64,000 bases of DNA from Clostridia bacterium (GTDB lineage Bacteria; Bacillota; Clostridia; Oscillospirales; CAG-272): assembly GCA_017473865.1 (NCBI GenBank), contig JAFUJB010000014.1, forward strand, positions 62,001-126,000, read 5' to 3'. This document shows positions 9,235 to 18,624 of the stretch, in pieces. The translations under genes were made by a program, and so were the position numbers. Numbering within the stretch: the stretch's first letter is position 1; the number at the start of each line of letters is the position of its first letter. A model generated the notes under the pieces. It saw only the letters and a program-made list of their open reading frames with translations, ran no database searches and had not been told where the DNA came from.

Positions 9235-10074
9235 ATGAAAAACGTTGGCTACTATAACGGAGAATTCGCAGCTTTAGAAGAATTAAAGATTGCGGCACTT
9301 GACAGAGCCGTATATTTTGGTGACGGTGTTTATGACGTTGCTTTCATTCACAACAGAAAACCCGTTGACCTGGACGATCACCTCGACAGATTTTATAGCA
9401 GCTGCAATCTTTTGAAAATTGAAATAGATATGACGAGAGAAGAACTTGAAAACGTATTCCTTTCTCTCATTGAAAAAGCGGACGAGGATGAAAAGGACTT
9501 TATTCTCTATTGGCAGATGTCGAGAGGTATCGGCTACAGAAACCACGTATTTCCCGACAACAGAAAGCCCTCTTTGTTTGCTTATATCATACCAAAGAAA
9601 ATTGCAGACCAGGACAAGAGAATTCAGCTTATTACTAAGGAAGACAACAGATTTTACCTCTGCCACATAAAGACGATCAACCTCATCCCTAACTGCCTTG
9701 CAAGCGAAGAAGCAAAAAAAGCAGGCTGTTACGAAGCTGTTTTGCATAGAGGTAACATAGTTACCGAGGGTTCGCATACGTGCAACCTTATAATTAAAAA
9801 CGGCGAAATCATCACTCATCCTCTTGATAATCTCGTTTTGCCCAGCATTACGAGAAAGCACATCAAAGAGCTTTGCATTGAAAACAACATTCCCTTCGTT
9901 GAAAGAGAATATACCCTCGACGAACTCTTTGATGCCGACGAGATCCTTGTTGCAAGTACGACTTCCGTTATTCTTGCTGCAGATACGATCGACGGCAAAA
10001 AAGCAGGCGGAAAGAACCCCGAACTCGTAAAAAGACTTCAGGACCTCTATTTCAAAAAACACAATATGAAATAA
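9235..10074 (+). CDS. dat: D-amino-acid aminotransferase (PLP fold type IV)
   Basis: A 279-residue class IV aminotransferase. YFGDGVYD near the N-terminus, HLDRFYSS, and the segment HIKTINLIPNCLASEEAKKAG, whose Lys is the expected PLP-binding residue, all match D-alanine transaminase (DIKSLNLL in the characterised enzyme) better than the branched-chain enzyme IlvE. VTEGSHTCNLIIK is the usual cofactor-phosphate loop. The likely reaction is interconversion of D-alanine and 2-oxoglutarate with pyruvate and D-glutamate for peptidoglycan. SD AAGGAG lies upstream. IlvE or aminodeoxychorismate lyase remain less likely alternatives. Confidence 0.85.
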   Translation: MKNVGYYNGEFAALEELKIAALDRAVYFGDGVYDVAFIHNRKPVDLDDHLDRFYSSCNLLKIEIDMTREELENVFLSLIEKADEDEKDFILYWQMSRGIGYRNHVFPDNRKPSLFAYIIPKKIADQDKRIQLITKEDNRFYLCHIKTINLIPNCLASEEAKKAGCYEAVLHRGNIVTEGSHTCNLIIKNGEIITHPLDNLVLPSITRKHIKELCIENNIPFVEREYTLDELFDADEILVASTTSVILAADTIDGKKAGGKNPELVKRLQDLYFKKHNMK

Positions 10075-10079
10075 ACTGC

Positions 10080-10106
10080 ATCGGGGGATTTTTTCTCCCG
10101 ATTTTG
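10080..10106 (+). terminator. Intrinsic terminator after the aminotransferase
   Basis: ATCGGGGGA pairs with TCTCCCGAT across a short T-rich loop and is followed by TTTTG. It ends the comM-dat unit just before the arginine operon regulatory region. Confidence 0.7.
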
Positions 10107-10120
10107 TAACAATTTGTAAT

Positions 10121-10138
10121 TATGCATAAAAATACGAA
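10121..10138 (+). promoter_or_regulatory. Possible distal ARG box
   Basis: TATGCATAAAAATACGAA resembles the Bacillus ArgR/AhrC consensus CATGAATAAAAATKCAAK at most positions. It lies about 200 bp upstream of the arg promoter, a distance compatible with hexamer looping to the proximal site. Weak on its own. Confidence 0.4.
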
Positions 10139-10321
10139 TATATACATTTTTCATGCATCATCTTTGCCTGCAAAAAAATAATTCTGAATGCAGGAATACG
10201 TCAATTTGCCGAAAACCACAAATAAAACACCCTTTTTATTGCGTTTTTAGCTATATTTACTATCTGTTTTTTTGGTATTTGTAAACAAATTATTAAATTG
10301 CGAAATAATGTTTTTTCACCC

Positions 10322-10350
10322 TTGACAAATATGTATACCATGTGTATAAT
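10322..10350 (+). promoter_or_regulatory. Sigma-A promoter of the arg operon
   Basis: TTGACA at 10322-10327 and TATAAT at 10345-10350 with an exact 17-bp spacer. Transcription should start near 10357, just upstream of the ARG box. The roughly 200 AT-rich bases between the dat terminator and this promoter hold no ORF. Confidence 0.9.
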
Positions 10351-10373
10351 GTATGCATATTCAAGAAAACAAG

Positions 10374-10387
10374 TGAATATTTATTCA
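10374..10387. promoter_or_regulatory. ARG box (ArgR/AhrC operator)
   Basis: TGAATATTTATTCA is a perfect palindrome matching the core ARG box (TGAATnnnnATTCA). It sits about 17 bases downstream of the predicted start site, so bound ArgR with arginine would block the operon. A partial second site, TATGCATATTCA, overlaps the start site at 10352-10363. Confidence 0.8.
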
Positions 10388-10410
10388 CAGATTTAAAGGA
10401 GTTATATATT

Positions 10411-11634
10411 ATGAAAAAAGAAAACATTAAAAAAGTCGTTCTTGCATATTCGGGCGGTCTTGATACATCAATTATTATTCCGTGGTTGAAAGAAAACTAC
10501 AACAACTGTGAGGTAATCGCGGTATCCGGTAACGTAGGACAAGCTGACGAACTTGAAGGGCTTGAAGAAAAGGCACTCAAAACAGGCGCTTCCAAGCTCT
10601 ACGTTCTTGACCTTACAGACGAATACGTTGACGAATACATTATGCCCTGTTTGAAAGCAGGCGCAGTTTACGAAGAATATCTCCTCGGCACAAGCCACGC
10701 TCGTCCCTGCATTGCAAAGGCTCTCGTTGACATTGCAATCAAAGAGGGTGCAGACGCTGTTTGCCACGGTTGTACAGGTAAGGGTAACGACCAGGTTCGT
10801 TTCGAGCTTACAATCAAGCGCTTCGCTCCCGAAATGACAATTATAGCTCCTTGGAGAGAATGGGACATCAAATCACGTGAAGAAGAAATCGAATACGCTG
10901 AAGCGCACAACGTTCCTCTCAAGATAAACAGAGAAACAAACTATTCAAAGGACAAGAACCTCTGGCATCTTTCTCACGAGGGCATGGACCTTGAAGATAC
11001 CGGCAACGAGCCTATGTACGAAAAAGAAGGATTTCTTGAAATGGGAGTATCTCCCATCAAGGCTCCCGACACCCCCACATACATCACACTCGACTTTGAA
11101 AAGGGTGTTCCCGTTGCTCTCGACGGCGAGAAGATGTCTGCAAAGAACATCATTCTCAAGCTCAACGAGATTGGCGGCGCTAACGGTATCGGTATTATCG
11201 ACATCGTTGAAAACCGTCTCGTTGGTATGAAATGCCGCGGCGTATATGAAACTCCCGGCGGTTCTATTCTCTACAAGGCACACAGCGTACTTGAAAGCAT
11301 CTGCCTTGACAAAATGACTCTCCACGAAAAGCAGAGACTTTCCATCACGTTTGCAGAGCTCGTTTATAACGGTCAGTGGTTCACTCCCCTCCGTGAAGCT
11401 CTCAGCGCATTTGTTGATAAGACTCAGGAAAACGTTACCGGTAAAGTTAAACTCAAGCTCTACAAGGGCAATATGATTAACGCAGGCGTATGGAGCCCCT
11501 ACACTCTATACAGCGAAGAAATTGCAACGTTCGGCGAAAGCGACTACAACCAGAAGGACGCTGACGGTTTCATCAACCTCTACGGTCTTCCCATCACCGT
11601 TCAGGCGCTTGTAGACAAGAAAAATAATAAGTAA
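10411..11634 (+). CDS. argG: Argininosuccinate synthase
   Basis: A 407-residue enzyme joining citrulline and aspartate with ATP to form argininosuccinate. The PP-loop AYSGGLDTS is near the N-terminus (about residues 12-20), followed by the conserved [15 protein letters not shown] segment and SHEGMDLED. The ATG at 10411 follows SD AAAGGAG; an upstream in-frame ATG at 10342 would lie inside the promoter and is rejected. It is the first gene of argGHCJBDF and carries the operator upstream. A strong hairpin follows before argH. Confidence 0.97.
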   Translation: MKKENIKKVVLAYSGGLDTSIIIPWLKENYNNCEVIAVSGNVGQADELEGLEEKALKTGASKLYVLDLTDEYVDEYIMPCLKAGAVYEEYLLGTSHARPCIAKALVDIAIKEGADAVCHGCTGKGNDQVRFELTIKRFAPEMTIIAPWREWDIKSREEEIEYAEAHNVPLKINRETNYSKDKNLWHLSHEGMDLEDTGNEPMYEKEGFLEMGVSPIKAPDTPTYITLDFEKGVPVALDGEKMSAKNIILKLNEIGGANGIGIIDIVENRLVGMKCRGVYETPGGSILYKAHSVLESICLDKMTLHEKQRLSITFAELVYNGQWFTPLREALSAFVDKTQENVTGKVKLKLYKGNMINAGVWSPYTLYSEEIATFGESDYNQKDADGFINLYGLPITVQALVDKKNNK

Positions 11635-11648
11635 TTTATGATTTAACC

Positions 11649-11690
11649 ATAAGGGACTGTCGAAAAAACGAAAGTCCCTTATATCCGTTT
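11649..11690 (+). terminator. Hairpin between argG and argH (attenuating terminator?)
   Basis: A perfect 10-bp stem, ATAAGGGACT with AGTCCCTTAT, followed by ATCCGTTTTTATTT. The T-run is offset by a few bases, so termination may be partial, making argG more abundant than the distal genes. No separate promoter is evident before argH. Confidence 0.6.
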
Positions 11691-11717
11691 TTATTTGATA
11701 GGAGTGAATTATTCTCT

Positions 11718-13094
11718 ATGGCAAAAATGTGGGCAGGAAGAACGGGCGGCATTACGGAAAAACTCGCCGACGACTTCAACTCATCAATCAGATTTGACTG
11801 TAAAATGTATCGTGAAGATATTACGGGCAGTATGGCGCACGCAAAAATGCTTGCTAAATGCGGCATAATTGAAGATAGCGATGCCGAACAGCTTATTGCA
11901 GGTCTTACAGGTATTCTTGAAGACATCGACAACGGCAGGCTCGACTTTGATCCCGACTGCGAAGACATACATATGTTTGTCGAGCAGGTACTTACCGAAA
12001 GAATCGGCGACGTCGGTAAAAAACTCCATACCGCAAGAAGCAGAAACGATCAGGTCGCACTTGACTTGCGTATGTATCTCAGAGCAAGAACCGACGAGAT
12101 CATCGAAAAAGCATACAGCCTTATTGAAGCTTTCACGAACAAGGCAGACGAATACAAGGATGCTATTATGCCCGGATATACTCACCTGCAGAGAGCTCAG
12201 CCTATCACATTCGGACATCACCTTATGGCTTACGCTATGATGCTTCTCCGTGACGTCGACAGACTTAAAGACTGCAGAAAGAGAATGAATATTTCCCCTA
12301 TCGGTTGTTGCGCACTTGCCGGTACGACATACAACACTGACCGCAGATATGAAGCTTCTCTTCTCGGTTTTGACGGCATTTCCCTCAACAGTCTCGACGG
12401 CGTATCCGACAGAGACTTCAGCGTCGAGCTTATGAGCGATATTGCTGTTTTGATGATGCACCTCTCAAGGTTTTCCGAAGAGCTTATACTCTGGTCAAGC
12501 TGGGAATTTAAATTTGTTGAGCTTTCGGATTCATACACAACAGGCTCGTCGATTATGCCCCAGAAAAAGAATCCCGATATGGCAGAACTCGTAAGAGGAA
12601 AAACGGGCAGAGTTTACGGCGATCTTACAACGCTTCTTACAGCCCTTAAAGGTCTGCCCCTTGCGTATAACAAAGATATGCAGGAAGACAAGGAATGTGT
12701 ATTCGACTCGGTCGAAACGGTTATGATGTGCCTAGACATAACGAAGGGTATGATCGAAACCATGAAAGCACTCCCCGACAATATGCTTAAAGCGGCACAG
12801 AAAGGCTTTATCAATGCTACGGACCTTGCAGATTATCTCGTAAAAAAAGGCATGCCGTTCAGACAGGCATACAAAATTTCGGGAAGCATAGTTGCCGACT
12901 GCATAAAAACAGGTGAAGTTCTTGAAACACTCTCACTCGATGAATACAAAAAATACAGCGACGTATTTGAAGACGATCTTTATAACGAGATTGACCTCAA
13001 AACCTGCGTTGAAAAAAGAATAAGCGAGGGCGGTACGTCCGTCAGCTCGGTTATCGCGCAGATCAACTACGTAAAAGAGGAACTAAAAAAATGA
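11718..13094 (+). CDS. argH: Argininosuccinate lyase
   Basis: A 458-residue member of the fumarase/aspartase superfamily, splitting argininosuccinate into arginine and fumarate. The family signature GSSIMPQKKNPD lies near residue 279 and contains the catalytic Ser loop; TARSRNDQVALD and the HLQRAQPIT region with the active-site His are also seen. Length is typical. The gene starts after SD AGGAG and a loosely spaced ATTATTCTCT. Its last four bases overlap the argC start (13091-13094), so ArgC translation is coupled. Confidence 0.97.
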   Translation: MAKMWAGRTGGITEKLADDFNSSIRFDCKMYREDITGSMAHAKMLAKCGIIEDSDAEQLIAGLTGILEDIDNGRLDFDPDCEDIHMFVEQVLTERIGDVGKKLHTARSRNDQVALDLRMYLRARTDEIIEKAYSLIEAFTNKADEYKDAIMPGYTHLQRAQPITFGHHLMAYAMMLLRDVDRLKDCRKRMNISPIGCCALAGTTYNTDRRYEASLLGFDGISLNSLDGVSDRDFSVELMSDIAVLMMHLSRFSEELILWSSWEFKFVELSDSYTTGSSIMPQKKNPDMAELVRGKTGRVYGDLTTLLTALKGLPLAYNKDMQEDKECVFDSVETVMMCLDITKGMIETMKALPDNMLKAAQKGFINATDLADYLVKKGMPFRQAYKISGSIVADCIKTGEVLETLSLDEYKKYSDVFEDDLYNEIDLKTCVEKRISEGGTSVSSVIAQINYVKEELKK

Positions 13095-14026
13095 CCAAGG
13101 TATTTATAGACGGAAGCGCAGGTACAACAGGTCTTCGTATCTATGACCGACTCAGCGCAAGAAAAGACATCGAGCTTATTATCCTCGATGACGAAAAAAG
13201 AAAAGTTACCGAATACAGACAGGAAGCGCTGAACTCCTGCGACATAGCTTTTCTCTGTTTGCCCGACGACGCGGCAAGAGAAACCATCCCGCTCGTTACG
13301 AATCCGAACACGGCAATAATTGATACGTCAACGGCACACAGAACAAACTCTGATTGGACTTACGGATTCCCCGAAATAGCAAACCTCAGAGAAAAAATTG
13401 CAAAATCAAAAAGGATTGCAAATCCCGGTTGCCACGCCAGCGGTTTTGTAGCCCTTGTACAGCCTTTGGTCAGCGCAGGCATAATCCCCAATTCCCTCAA
13501 TCTTACTTCATTCTCGATTACGGGTTACTCGGGCGGCGGCAAAAAAATGATTGCTGAATATGAGTCATACGAGCTTTCTCCACTGCTTGAAGGTCCGAGA
13601 CAGTATGCGTTGACACAGCAGCACAAGCACCTTAAAGAGATGATTGCCATTTGCAAGCTTGATAAAGCTCCCGTATTCTGCCCCATCGTTGCAAACTTCT
13701 ACAGCGGTATGGAAGTTACGGTTCCCCTCTTTGCAAGCGATATTAACGGTAATATAAACGACATTAAAAACATATACAAAAACCTTTACAATACCTCTCT
13801 TCTCCATTACGATGAAGAAGATGAAGAAGCAGGCTTTATGTCAGCTTCACGTTTCTCTGACTTTGACGATATGCAGATTCAGGTCAAGGGTAACGACGAC
13901 AGAATACTGCTTGTCGCAAGATTCGACAATCTCGGTAAGGGCGCGTCGGGTTCTGCAATACAGAATATGAACATCCTTATGGGTATTGACGAAACAACAG
14001 GTCTTAAGGTTACGGAGGAAAGATAA
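13091..14026 (+). CDS. argC: N-acetyl-gamma-glutamyl-phosphate reductase, short type
   Basis: A 311-residue NADP-dependent reductase giving N-acetylglutamate semialdehyde. The nucleotide-binding loop is GSAGTTGLRIYDRL at the N-terminus, and the catalytic cysteine is in NPGCHASGF (about Cys114). The length and this start match the shorter type-2 ArgC class (about 310 residues) rather than the roughly 345-residue type 1. It overlaps argH by four bases and argJ by one (TAATG), so the three are translationally coupled. Confidence 0.95.
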   Translation: MTKVFIDGSAGTTGLRIYDRLSARKDIELIILDDEKRKVTEYRQEALNSCDIAFLCLPDDAARETIPLVTNPNTAIIDTSTAHRTNSDWTYGFPEIANLREKIAKSKRIANPGCHASGFVALVQPLVSAGIIPNSLNLTSFSITGYSGGGKKMIAEYESYELSPLLEGPRQYALTQQHKHLKEMIAICKLDKAPVFCPIVANFYSGMEVTVPLFASDINGNINDIKNIYKNLYNTSLLHYDEEDEEAGFMSASRFSDFDDMQIQVKGNDDRILLVARFDNLGKGASGSAIQNMNILMGIDETTGLKVTEER

Positions 14027-15243
14027 TGATAAAGACAATAAACGGCGGCGTATGTGCCGCGCAAGGTTTTAAAGCAAACGGTGTACATTGCGGAATTCGC
14101 AAAAACCGCACAAAAAAAGACCTTGCATTAATATACAGTGAAAAAATTGCATCGGCGGCGGCAGTATATACGACAAACCTCGTAAAAGGCGCTCCCCTTC
14201 ACGTTACCAAGAGCCACATCGAAAACGGCAAAGCTCAGGCAGTTATCTGCAACAGCGGTAACGCAAACACCTGTAACGCTGACGGAATTGAAGTTGCAGA
14301 AAAAATGAGCGAGCTTCTCGCAAATGAAATGGGCATAAAAGCAAGCGACGTTGTCGTTGCTTCAACCGGTGTTATAGGTCAGCCGCTCAACCTCCAGCCT
14401 ATCAAAGACGGTATTCCATCTCTCGTTAAAGGTCTTTCCAAAAACGGAGGCCAGGATGCCGCTGAAGGTATTATGACTACCGACACCACACTCAAAGAAA
14501 TTGCGGTTGAATTTGAGGTCGGCGGAAAGGTGTGCCGTATGGGCGGTATCGCCAAGGGTAGCGGTATGATACATCCTAATATGGCTACAATGCTCGTATT
14601 CATTACAACAGATACGGCAATTGCTCCCGAAATGCTGAAAAAAGCACTTTCGACAGATATTAAAAATACATTCAATATGATCAGCGTTGACGGCGACACG
14701 TCGACAAACGATATGGTTACCGTGCTTGCAAACGGTATGGCAGGCAATACTGAGATCACGTCGGAGGGCAAAGACTTTGACGCGTTTATGGAAGCTCTCA
14801 ACACCGTAAACGTTTACCTCTGCAGAATGATTGCCTCAGACGGCGAAGGAGCAACAAAGCTTCTCGAATGTAACGTAGATGGCGCTAAAGATGAAGAAAA
14901 CGCAAAAATAATTGCAAAAAGCGTTATTTGCTCCAGTCTGTTTAAAGCCGCTATGTTTGGTGCTGACGCTAACTGGGGACGCGTACTTTGTGCGATCGGC
15001 TACAGCGGCGCTGACGTTGACGTAAACAAGATCGACGTTTCTTTCCGCTCGGCAAAGGGTGTTCTTGACGTATGCAAAAACGGAGCAGGCATCGAATTCT
15101 CCGAGGAGAAAGCAAAAGAGATCTTACTTGAAAAAGAAATTGAAATTAACATTAAAGCTGGCGACGGAAATGCAAAGGCTTCCGCATGGGGCTGTGATTT
15201 GACATACGATTACGTAAAAATAAACGGCGACTACCGTACCTAA
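14026..15243 (+). CDS. argJ: Bifunctional ornithine acetyltransferase / N-acetylglutamate synthase
   Basis: A 405-residue ArgJ. The self-cleavage site lies in MIHPNMATMLVF: the proprotein cuts before the Thr (near residue 187) to give alpha and beta chains, with that Thr as nucleophile. KGSGMIHPN and GADANWGRVLCAIGYSG are further signatures. It transfers acetyl from N-acetylornithine to glutamate, so the pathway is cyclic; since no argA or argE lies in the operon, ArgJ may also make N-acetylglutamate from acetyl-CoA. It starts within the argC stop. Confidence 0.96.
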   Translation: MIKTINGGVCAAQGFKANGVHCGIRKNRTKKDLALIYSEKIASAAAVYTTNLVKGAPLHVTKSHIENGKAQAVICNSGNANTCNADGIEVAEKMSELLANEMGIKASDVVVASTGVIGQPLNLQPIKDGIPSLVKGLSKNGGQDAAEGIMTTDTTLKEIAVEFEVGGKVCRMGGIAKGSGMIHPNMATMLVFITTDTAIAPEMLKKALSTDIKNTFNMISVDGDTSTNDMVTVLANGMAGNTEITSEGKDFDAFMEALNTVNVYLCRMIASDGEGATKLLECNVDGAKDEENAKIIAKSVICSSLFKAAMFGADANWGRVLCAIGYSGADVDVNKIDVSFRSAKGVLDVCKNGAGIEFSEEKAKEILLEKEIEINIKAGDGNAKASAWGCDLTYDYVKINGDYRT

Positions 15244-15267
15244 AAAATATTTTTAAAGGTGAAAAAA

Positions 15268-16140
15268 ATGGATAATAATATTTCAAATTTGGACCGCGCA
15301 GAAATACTTACCCAAGCACTGCCCTATATTAAGAAATATACAAATAAGATCATCGTCGTAAAATACGGCGGCAACGCTATGATCAACGAACAACTCAAGA
15401 CGCAGGTTATGGAAGACATTACACTCCTTTCACTTATCGGCATTAAGATCGTTCTTGTTCACGGCGGCGGACCTGAAATCAGCGATATGATGAACAGAGT
15501 CGGCAAAAAGGCTGAATTTGTAAACGGACTTCGCGTTACCGATAAAGAAACAATGGAAATTGCGCAAATGGTTCTTGCAGGCAAGGTAAACAAAAACCTT
15601 GTAAACCTTATCTGCACAAAGGGCGCAAAGGCTGTAGGCATCTCCGGTATGGACAGCAGACTCATCGAAGCAAAAACAAAAAATGAAGCTTTGGGTTATG
15701 TTGGCGAGATTACAAACATTAATATCGGTCTTATTAACGACCTGCTTGAAAAAGGCTACATTCCTGTTGTTTCCACCATCGGATGCGACAGCGAGGGTAA
15801 TTCTTACAATATTAACGGCGACACTGCCGCTGCATACATTGCGGGTGCTTTGCAGGCAGAAAGACTTATTATGATGACCGATATTGCAGGCATTATGAGA
15901 GACGTTAACGACCCCTCTTCTCTCATATCCGAAATTACGGTCAATGATGCGAAAAAGCTCTACGAAGAAGGCGTTATCTCAGGCGGTATGATTCCCAAGG
16001 TTGACTGCTGTATCGAAGCTATTTTCGAAGGAGTAAAAAAAGTAATCATTATGGACGGTCGCGTTCCTCACTCTATTCTGGTTGAGATTCTTACCGATGA
16101 GGGCGCAGGTACTATGGTTGTAGGTGATAAAAATGACTGA
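15268..16140 (+). CDS. argB: Acetylglutamate kinase
   Basis: A 290-residue amino-acid kinase phosphorylating N-acetylglutamate. VKYGGNAM (phosphate loop), LVHGGGPEIS, and the Lys-containing GGMIPKVDCC segment are characteristic. The ATG at 15268 is preferred to the GTG at 15259, which lies in its SD (AAAGGTG). The N-terminus includes the helix typical of hexameric, arginine-inhibited kinases (RAEILTQALPYIKKY), so feedback inhibition by arginine is plausible. Its 3' end overlaps argD by eight bases. Confidence 0.95.
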   Translation: MDNNISNLDRAEILTQALPYIKKYTNKIIVVKYGGNAMINEQLKTQVMEDITLLSLIGIKIVLVHGGGPEISDMMNRVGKKAEFVNGLRVTDKETMEIAQMVLAGKVNKNLVNLICTKGAKAVGISGMDSRLIEAKTKNEALGYVGEITNINIGLINDLLEKGYIPVVSTIGCDSEGNSYNINGDTAAAYIAGALQAERLIMMTDIAGIMRDVNDPSSLISEITVNDAKKLYEEGVISGGMIPKVDCCIEAIFEGVKKVIIMDGRVPHSILVEILTDEGAGTMVVGDKND

Positions 16141-17299
16141 CACAAAAATAGTTGACAAACAGTACGTAGCTAATACGTATAACCGTTTTCCCGTCGAGAT
16201 CGTTTCGGGTAAAGGCTCGTACGTCTACGACGAAAACGGCAAAGAATATATTGATATGGGTTCAGGTATAGGTGTTACAAGCTTCGGAATTTCCGACGAC
16301 GTGTGGCAGAAGGCTGTAACACAGCAGCTTTCAAAGGTTCAGCATATGTCGAATCTTTACTACACACAGCCTTGCGCTCAGCTTGCTGAATTGCTCTGTA
16401 AAAAAACAGGAATGAAAAAAGTATTCTTCAGCAACTCGGGCGCTGAATCGAACGAATGTTCTATCAAAGTTGCAAGAAAGTATGCCGCTGAAAAGAAAGG
16501 TGCTGACTATTCAACGATAGTTACACTCGTAAACAGCTTCCACGGCAGAACGCTTACAACCCTTTCTGCAACCGGACAAGATCACTACCACGAGCTTTTC
16601 CAGCCCCTTACCCCCGGATTTGTCCACACTCCTGCAAACGACCTTAACGCTCTCATCGAAACGGTTAAGGCAAACAAGGTTGCAGGCATTATGATGGAAA
16701 TTATTCAGGGCGAAGGCGGAGTTCTCCCCCTCGACGCTGATTTCGTAAAAGGTGTTGCAAAATTCGCAAAAGAAAATGACATCGTTCTTATGATAGATGA
16801 GGTTCAGACCGGTAACGGCAGAACGGGCGAACTTTACGCATATATGAATTACGGTATTCAGCCCGACGTTGTTTCTACAGCGAAAGGTATCGGCGGAGGG
16901 CTTCCCCTCGGTGCAACAATGCTTGGCGAAAAGGTAGAAAACGTACTCGGTTTTGGCGACCACGGTTCTACGTTCGGCGGCAACCCCGTTTGCTGTGCAG
17001 GCGCATTAAGCATTATTGAAAGAATTGACGATGCACTTCTTGCTGACGTAAAGAAAAAAAGCAAATATATCTTTGATGAACTTGCAAACGCAGAAGGCGT
17101 TGAATCTATGAGCGGTCTCGGTCTTATGATCGGCATCAAGCCATCCAAGAAAACTGCGGGCGACGTACTTAAGATCTGTATGGAAAAGGGTGTGCTCTGC
17201 CTTACCGCAAAAGACAAGGTAAGACTCCTTCCCGCCTTGAATATTCCGATGGAAGCACTTGAAAAAGCAGTCAAGGTTATAAAAGAAGCATTGGTATAA
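16133..17299 (+). CDS. argD: Acetylornithine aminotransferase
   Basis: A 388-residue class III PLP aminotransferase. SNSGAESNECSIKVARKY binds the cofactor phosphate, LMIDEVQTGNGRTG holds the PLP-contacting Asp, and STAKGIGGGLPLGA contains the Schiff-base Lys. In this operon it converts N-acetylglutamate semialdehyde to N-acetylornithine using glutamate; such enzymes often also serve lysine synthesis. The ATG at 16133 is chosen over the GTG at 16124, which forms part of its GGTG ribosome site. It overlaps argB and is followed by argF after 36 bp. Confidence 0.94.
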   Translation: MTDTKIVDKQYVANTYNRFPVEIVSGKGSYVYDENGKEYIDMGSGIGVTSFGISDDVWQKAVTQQLSKVQHMSNLYYTQPCAQLAELLCKKTGMKKVFFSNSGAESNECSIKVARKYAAEKKGADYSTIVTLVNSFHGRTLTTLSATGQDHYHELFQPLTPGFVHTPANDLNALIETVKANKVAGIMMEIIQGEGGVLPLDADFVKGVAKFAKENDIVLMIDEVQTGNGRTGELYAYMNYGIQPDVVSTAKGIGGGLPLGATMLGEKVENVLGFGDHGSTFGGNPVCCAGALSIIERIDDALLADVKKKSKYIFDELANAEGVESMSGLGLMIGIKPSKKTAGDVLKICMEKGVLCLTAKDKVRLLPALNIPMEALEKAVKVIKEALV

Positions 17300-17335
17300 A
17301 AGACAGCTACTATTTTATTTTCTAAGGTGAAAAAT

Positions 17336-18322
17336 ATGAATTTAAAAAACAGACATTTTCTTAAACTTCTGGATTTTACTCCCGAAGAAATAAACTATCT
17401 TATAGATTATGCCGCAGAGCTCAAGGCTATGAAGAAAAACGGTATTCCCCATCGTCTTTGCGAAGGCAAGAATATCGCTTTGATATTTGAAAAAACAAGT
17501 ACGCGCACACGTTGCGCTTTCGAAGTTGCCGCATCCGATCTCGGTATGCACCCCGTATACCTTGATTCTACAGGCTCACAGATTGGCAAAAAAGAAAGCA
17601 TTGCAGACACCGCCCGCGTCCTCGGCAGAATGTTTGACGGCATTGAATACCGCGGCTTCGGTCAGGACCTTGTTGAAGAACTTGCTCAGCATGCAGGAGT
17701 TCCGGTTTGGAACGGTCTTACAAATGAGTTTCACCCCACACAGATACTCGCTGACTTCCTTACAATAAAGGAACATTTCGGTGATCTCAAAGGTAAAAAA
17801 TTGGTATACCTCGGTGATGCAAGATACAACATGGGCGACTCGCTTATGGTAGGTTGCGCAAAAATGGGTATGCATTACGTTGCTTGCGCTCCAAAAGAAT
17901 ATTTCCCTGTCTCAAATCTCGTTGAAAAATGCCACGAGATTGCCAAAGAGACCGGCGCCGTTCTTGAGTTTATTGAAGATCCCAAAGAAGCCGTTAAAAA
18001 CGCTGACGTAATCTATACTGACGTATGGGTTTCAATGGGAGAGCCTGACGAAGTATGGGCAAAGAGAATCGACGACCTCGTTCCTTACAGAGTTACAAAA
18101 GAGCTAATGGAAACAGCAGGTCCCCAGTGCAGATTTATGCACTGTCTCCCCTCGTTCCATGACTTAAAAACCTCGGTGGGACGCTCTCTCTTTAATAAAT
18201 ACGGCATTGATTGTATGGAAGTTACCGACGAGGTATTCGAAAGTGAACAGTCTATTGTCTTCGACGAAGCAGAAAACCGTATGCACACGATAAAAGCTGT
18301 TATGGCGGCAACTTTGGCATAA
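17336..18322 (+). CDS. argF: Ornithine carbamoyltransferase
   Basis: A 328-residue enzyme forming citrulline from ornithine and carbamoyl phosphate. The carbamoyl-phosphate motif [14 protein letters not shown], and the ornithine loop HCLPSFHD (Cys and His) are present. The ATG at 17336 follows AAGGTG; the in-frame GTG at 17327 is part of that site. It closes argGHCJBDF; no carAB is present. The last 22 coding bases, including the stop (18301-18322), form the first unit of a 66-bp tandem repeat that continues into the intergenic region. Confidence 0.96.
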   Translation: MNLKNRHFLKLLDFTPEEINYLIDYAAELKAMKKNGIPHRLCEGKNIALIFEKTSTRTRCAFEVAASDLGMHPVYLDSTGSQIGKKESIADTARVLGRMFDGIEYRGFGQDLVEELAQHAGVPVWNGLTNEFHPTQILADFLTIKEHFGDLKGKKLVYLGDARYNMGDSLMVGCAKMGMHYVACAPKEYFPVSNLVEKCHEIAKETGAVLEFIEDPKEAVKNADVIYTDVWVSMGEPDEVWAKRIDDLVPYRVTKELMETAGPQCRFMHCLPSFHDLKTSVGRSLFNKYGIDCMEVTDEVFESEQSIVFDEAENRMHTIKAVMAATLA

Positions 18323-18583
18323 TTTGATTTTTGATATAGTTTTTTCCAAAACTATATCAAATCTATTATGGCGGCAACTTTGGCATAATTTGATTTTTGG
18401 TATAGTTTTTTCCAAAACTATATCAAATCTATTATGGCGGCAACTTTGGCATAATTTGATTTTTGATATAGTTTTTTCCAAAACTATATCAAGCCTTTTA
18501 TGGCATCAACTTTAGCTTAATTTGATTTTGATATAGTTTTTTTCAAAACTATATCAAGCCTTTTATGGCAGTAACATTGACAC
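18301..18583 (+). repeat. 66-bp tandem repeat containing the argF 3' end and a terminator hairpin
   Basis: Units start at 18301, 18367, 18433, 18499 (65 bases long) and a partial fifth at 18564-18583. Each full unit holds a copy of the final argF codons with stop (M-A-A-T-L-A-stop in the first three) and the hairpin GATATAGTTTT...AAAACTATATC. Units 1-3 are nearly identical; unit 4 and the fragment have drifted. A base change in unit 2 (GGTATAG) keeps a G-U pair, so the RNA stem is preserved in the sense orientation. Confidence 0.95.
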
Positions 18584-18590
18584 AAAAAAT

Positions 18591-18622
18591 GGTGTGTGGG
18601 CAAAGCCCGCACACCATTTTTT
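18591..18622. terminator. Bidirectional terminator between argF and the nuclease gene
   Basis: GGTGTGTGGG-caaag-CCCGCACACC flanked by A and T runs on both sides, separating two convergent genes. It belongs to the ATGGTGTGYGGG hairpin group found again at 47853 and 51500. Confidence 0.85.
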
Positions 18623-18624
18623 AA

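Noticed and set aside
9283..10062. 259-residue ORF antisense to the D-amino-acid aminotransferase
   Set aside because: No start signal and no motif; the sense frame is a conserved enzyme.
11784..12461. 225-residue ORF antisense to argH
   Set aside because: Shadow of a conserved sense gene with the fumarase-type signature.
18324..18515. Repeat-derived ORFs in the argF tail
   Set aside because: They result from translating the 66-bp tandem repeat and have no ribosome site.
18301..18583. Possible CRISPR array at the argF repeat
   Set aside because: Units are contiguous and nearly identical without unique spacers, and no cas genes are nearby.
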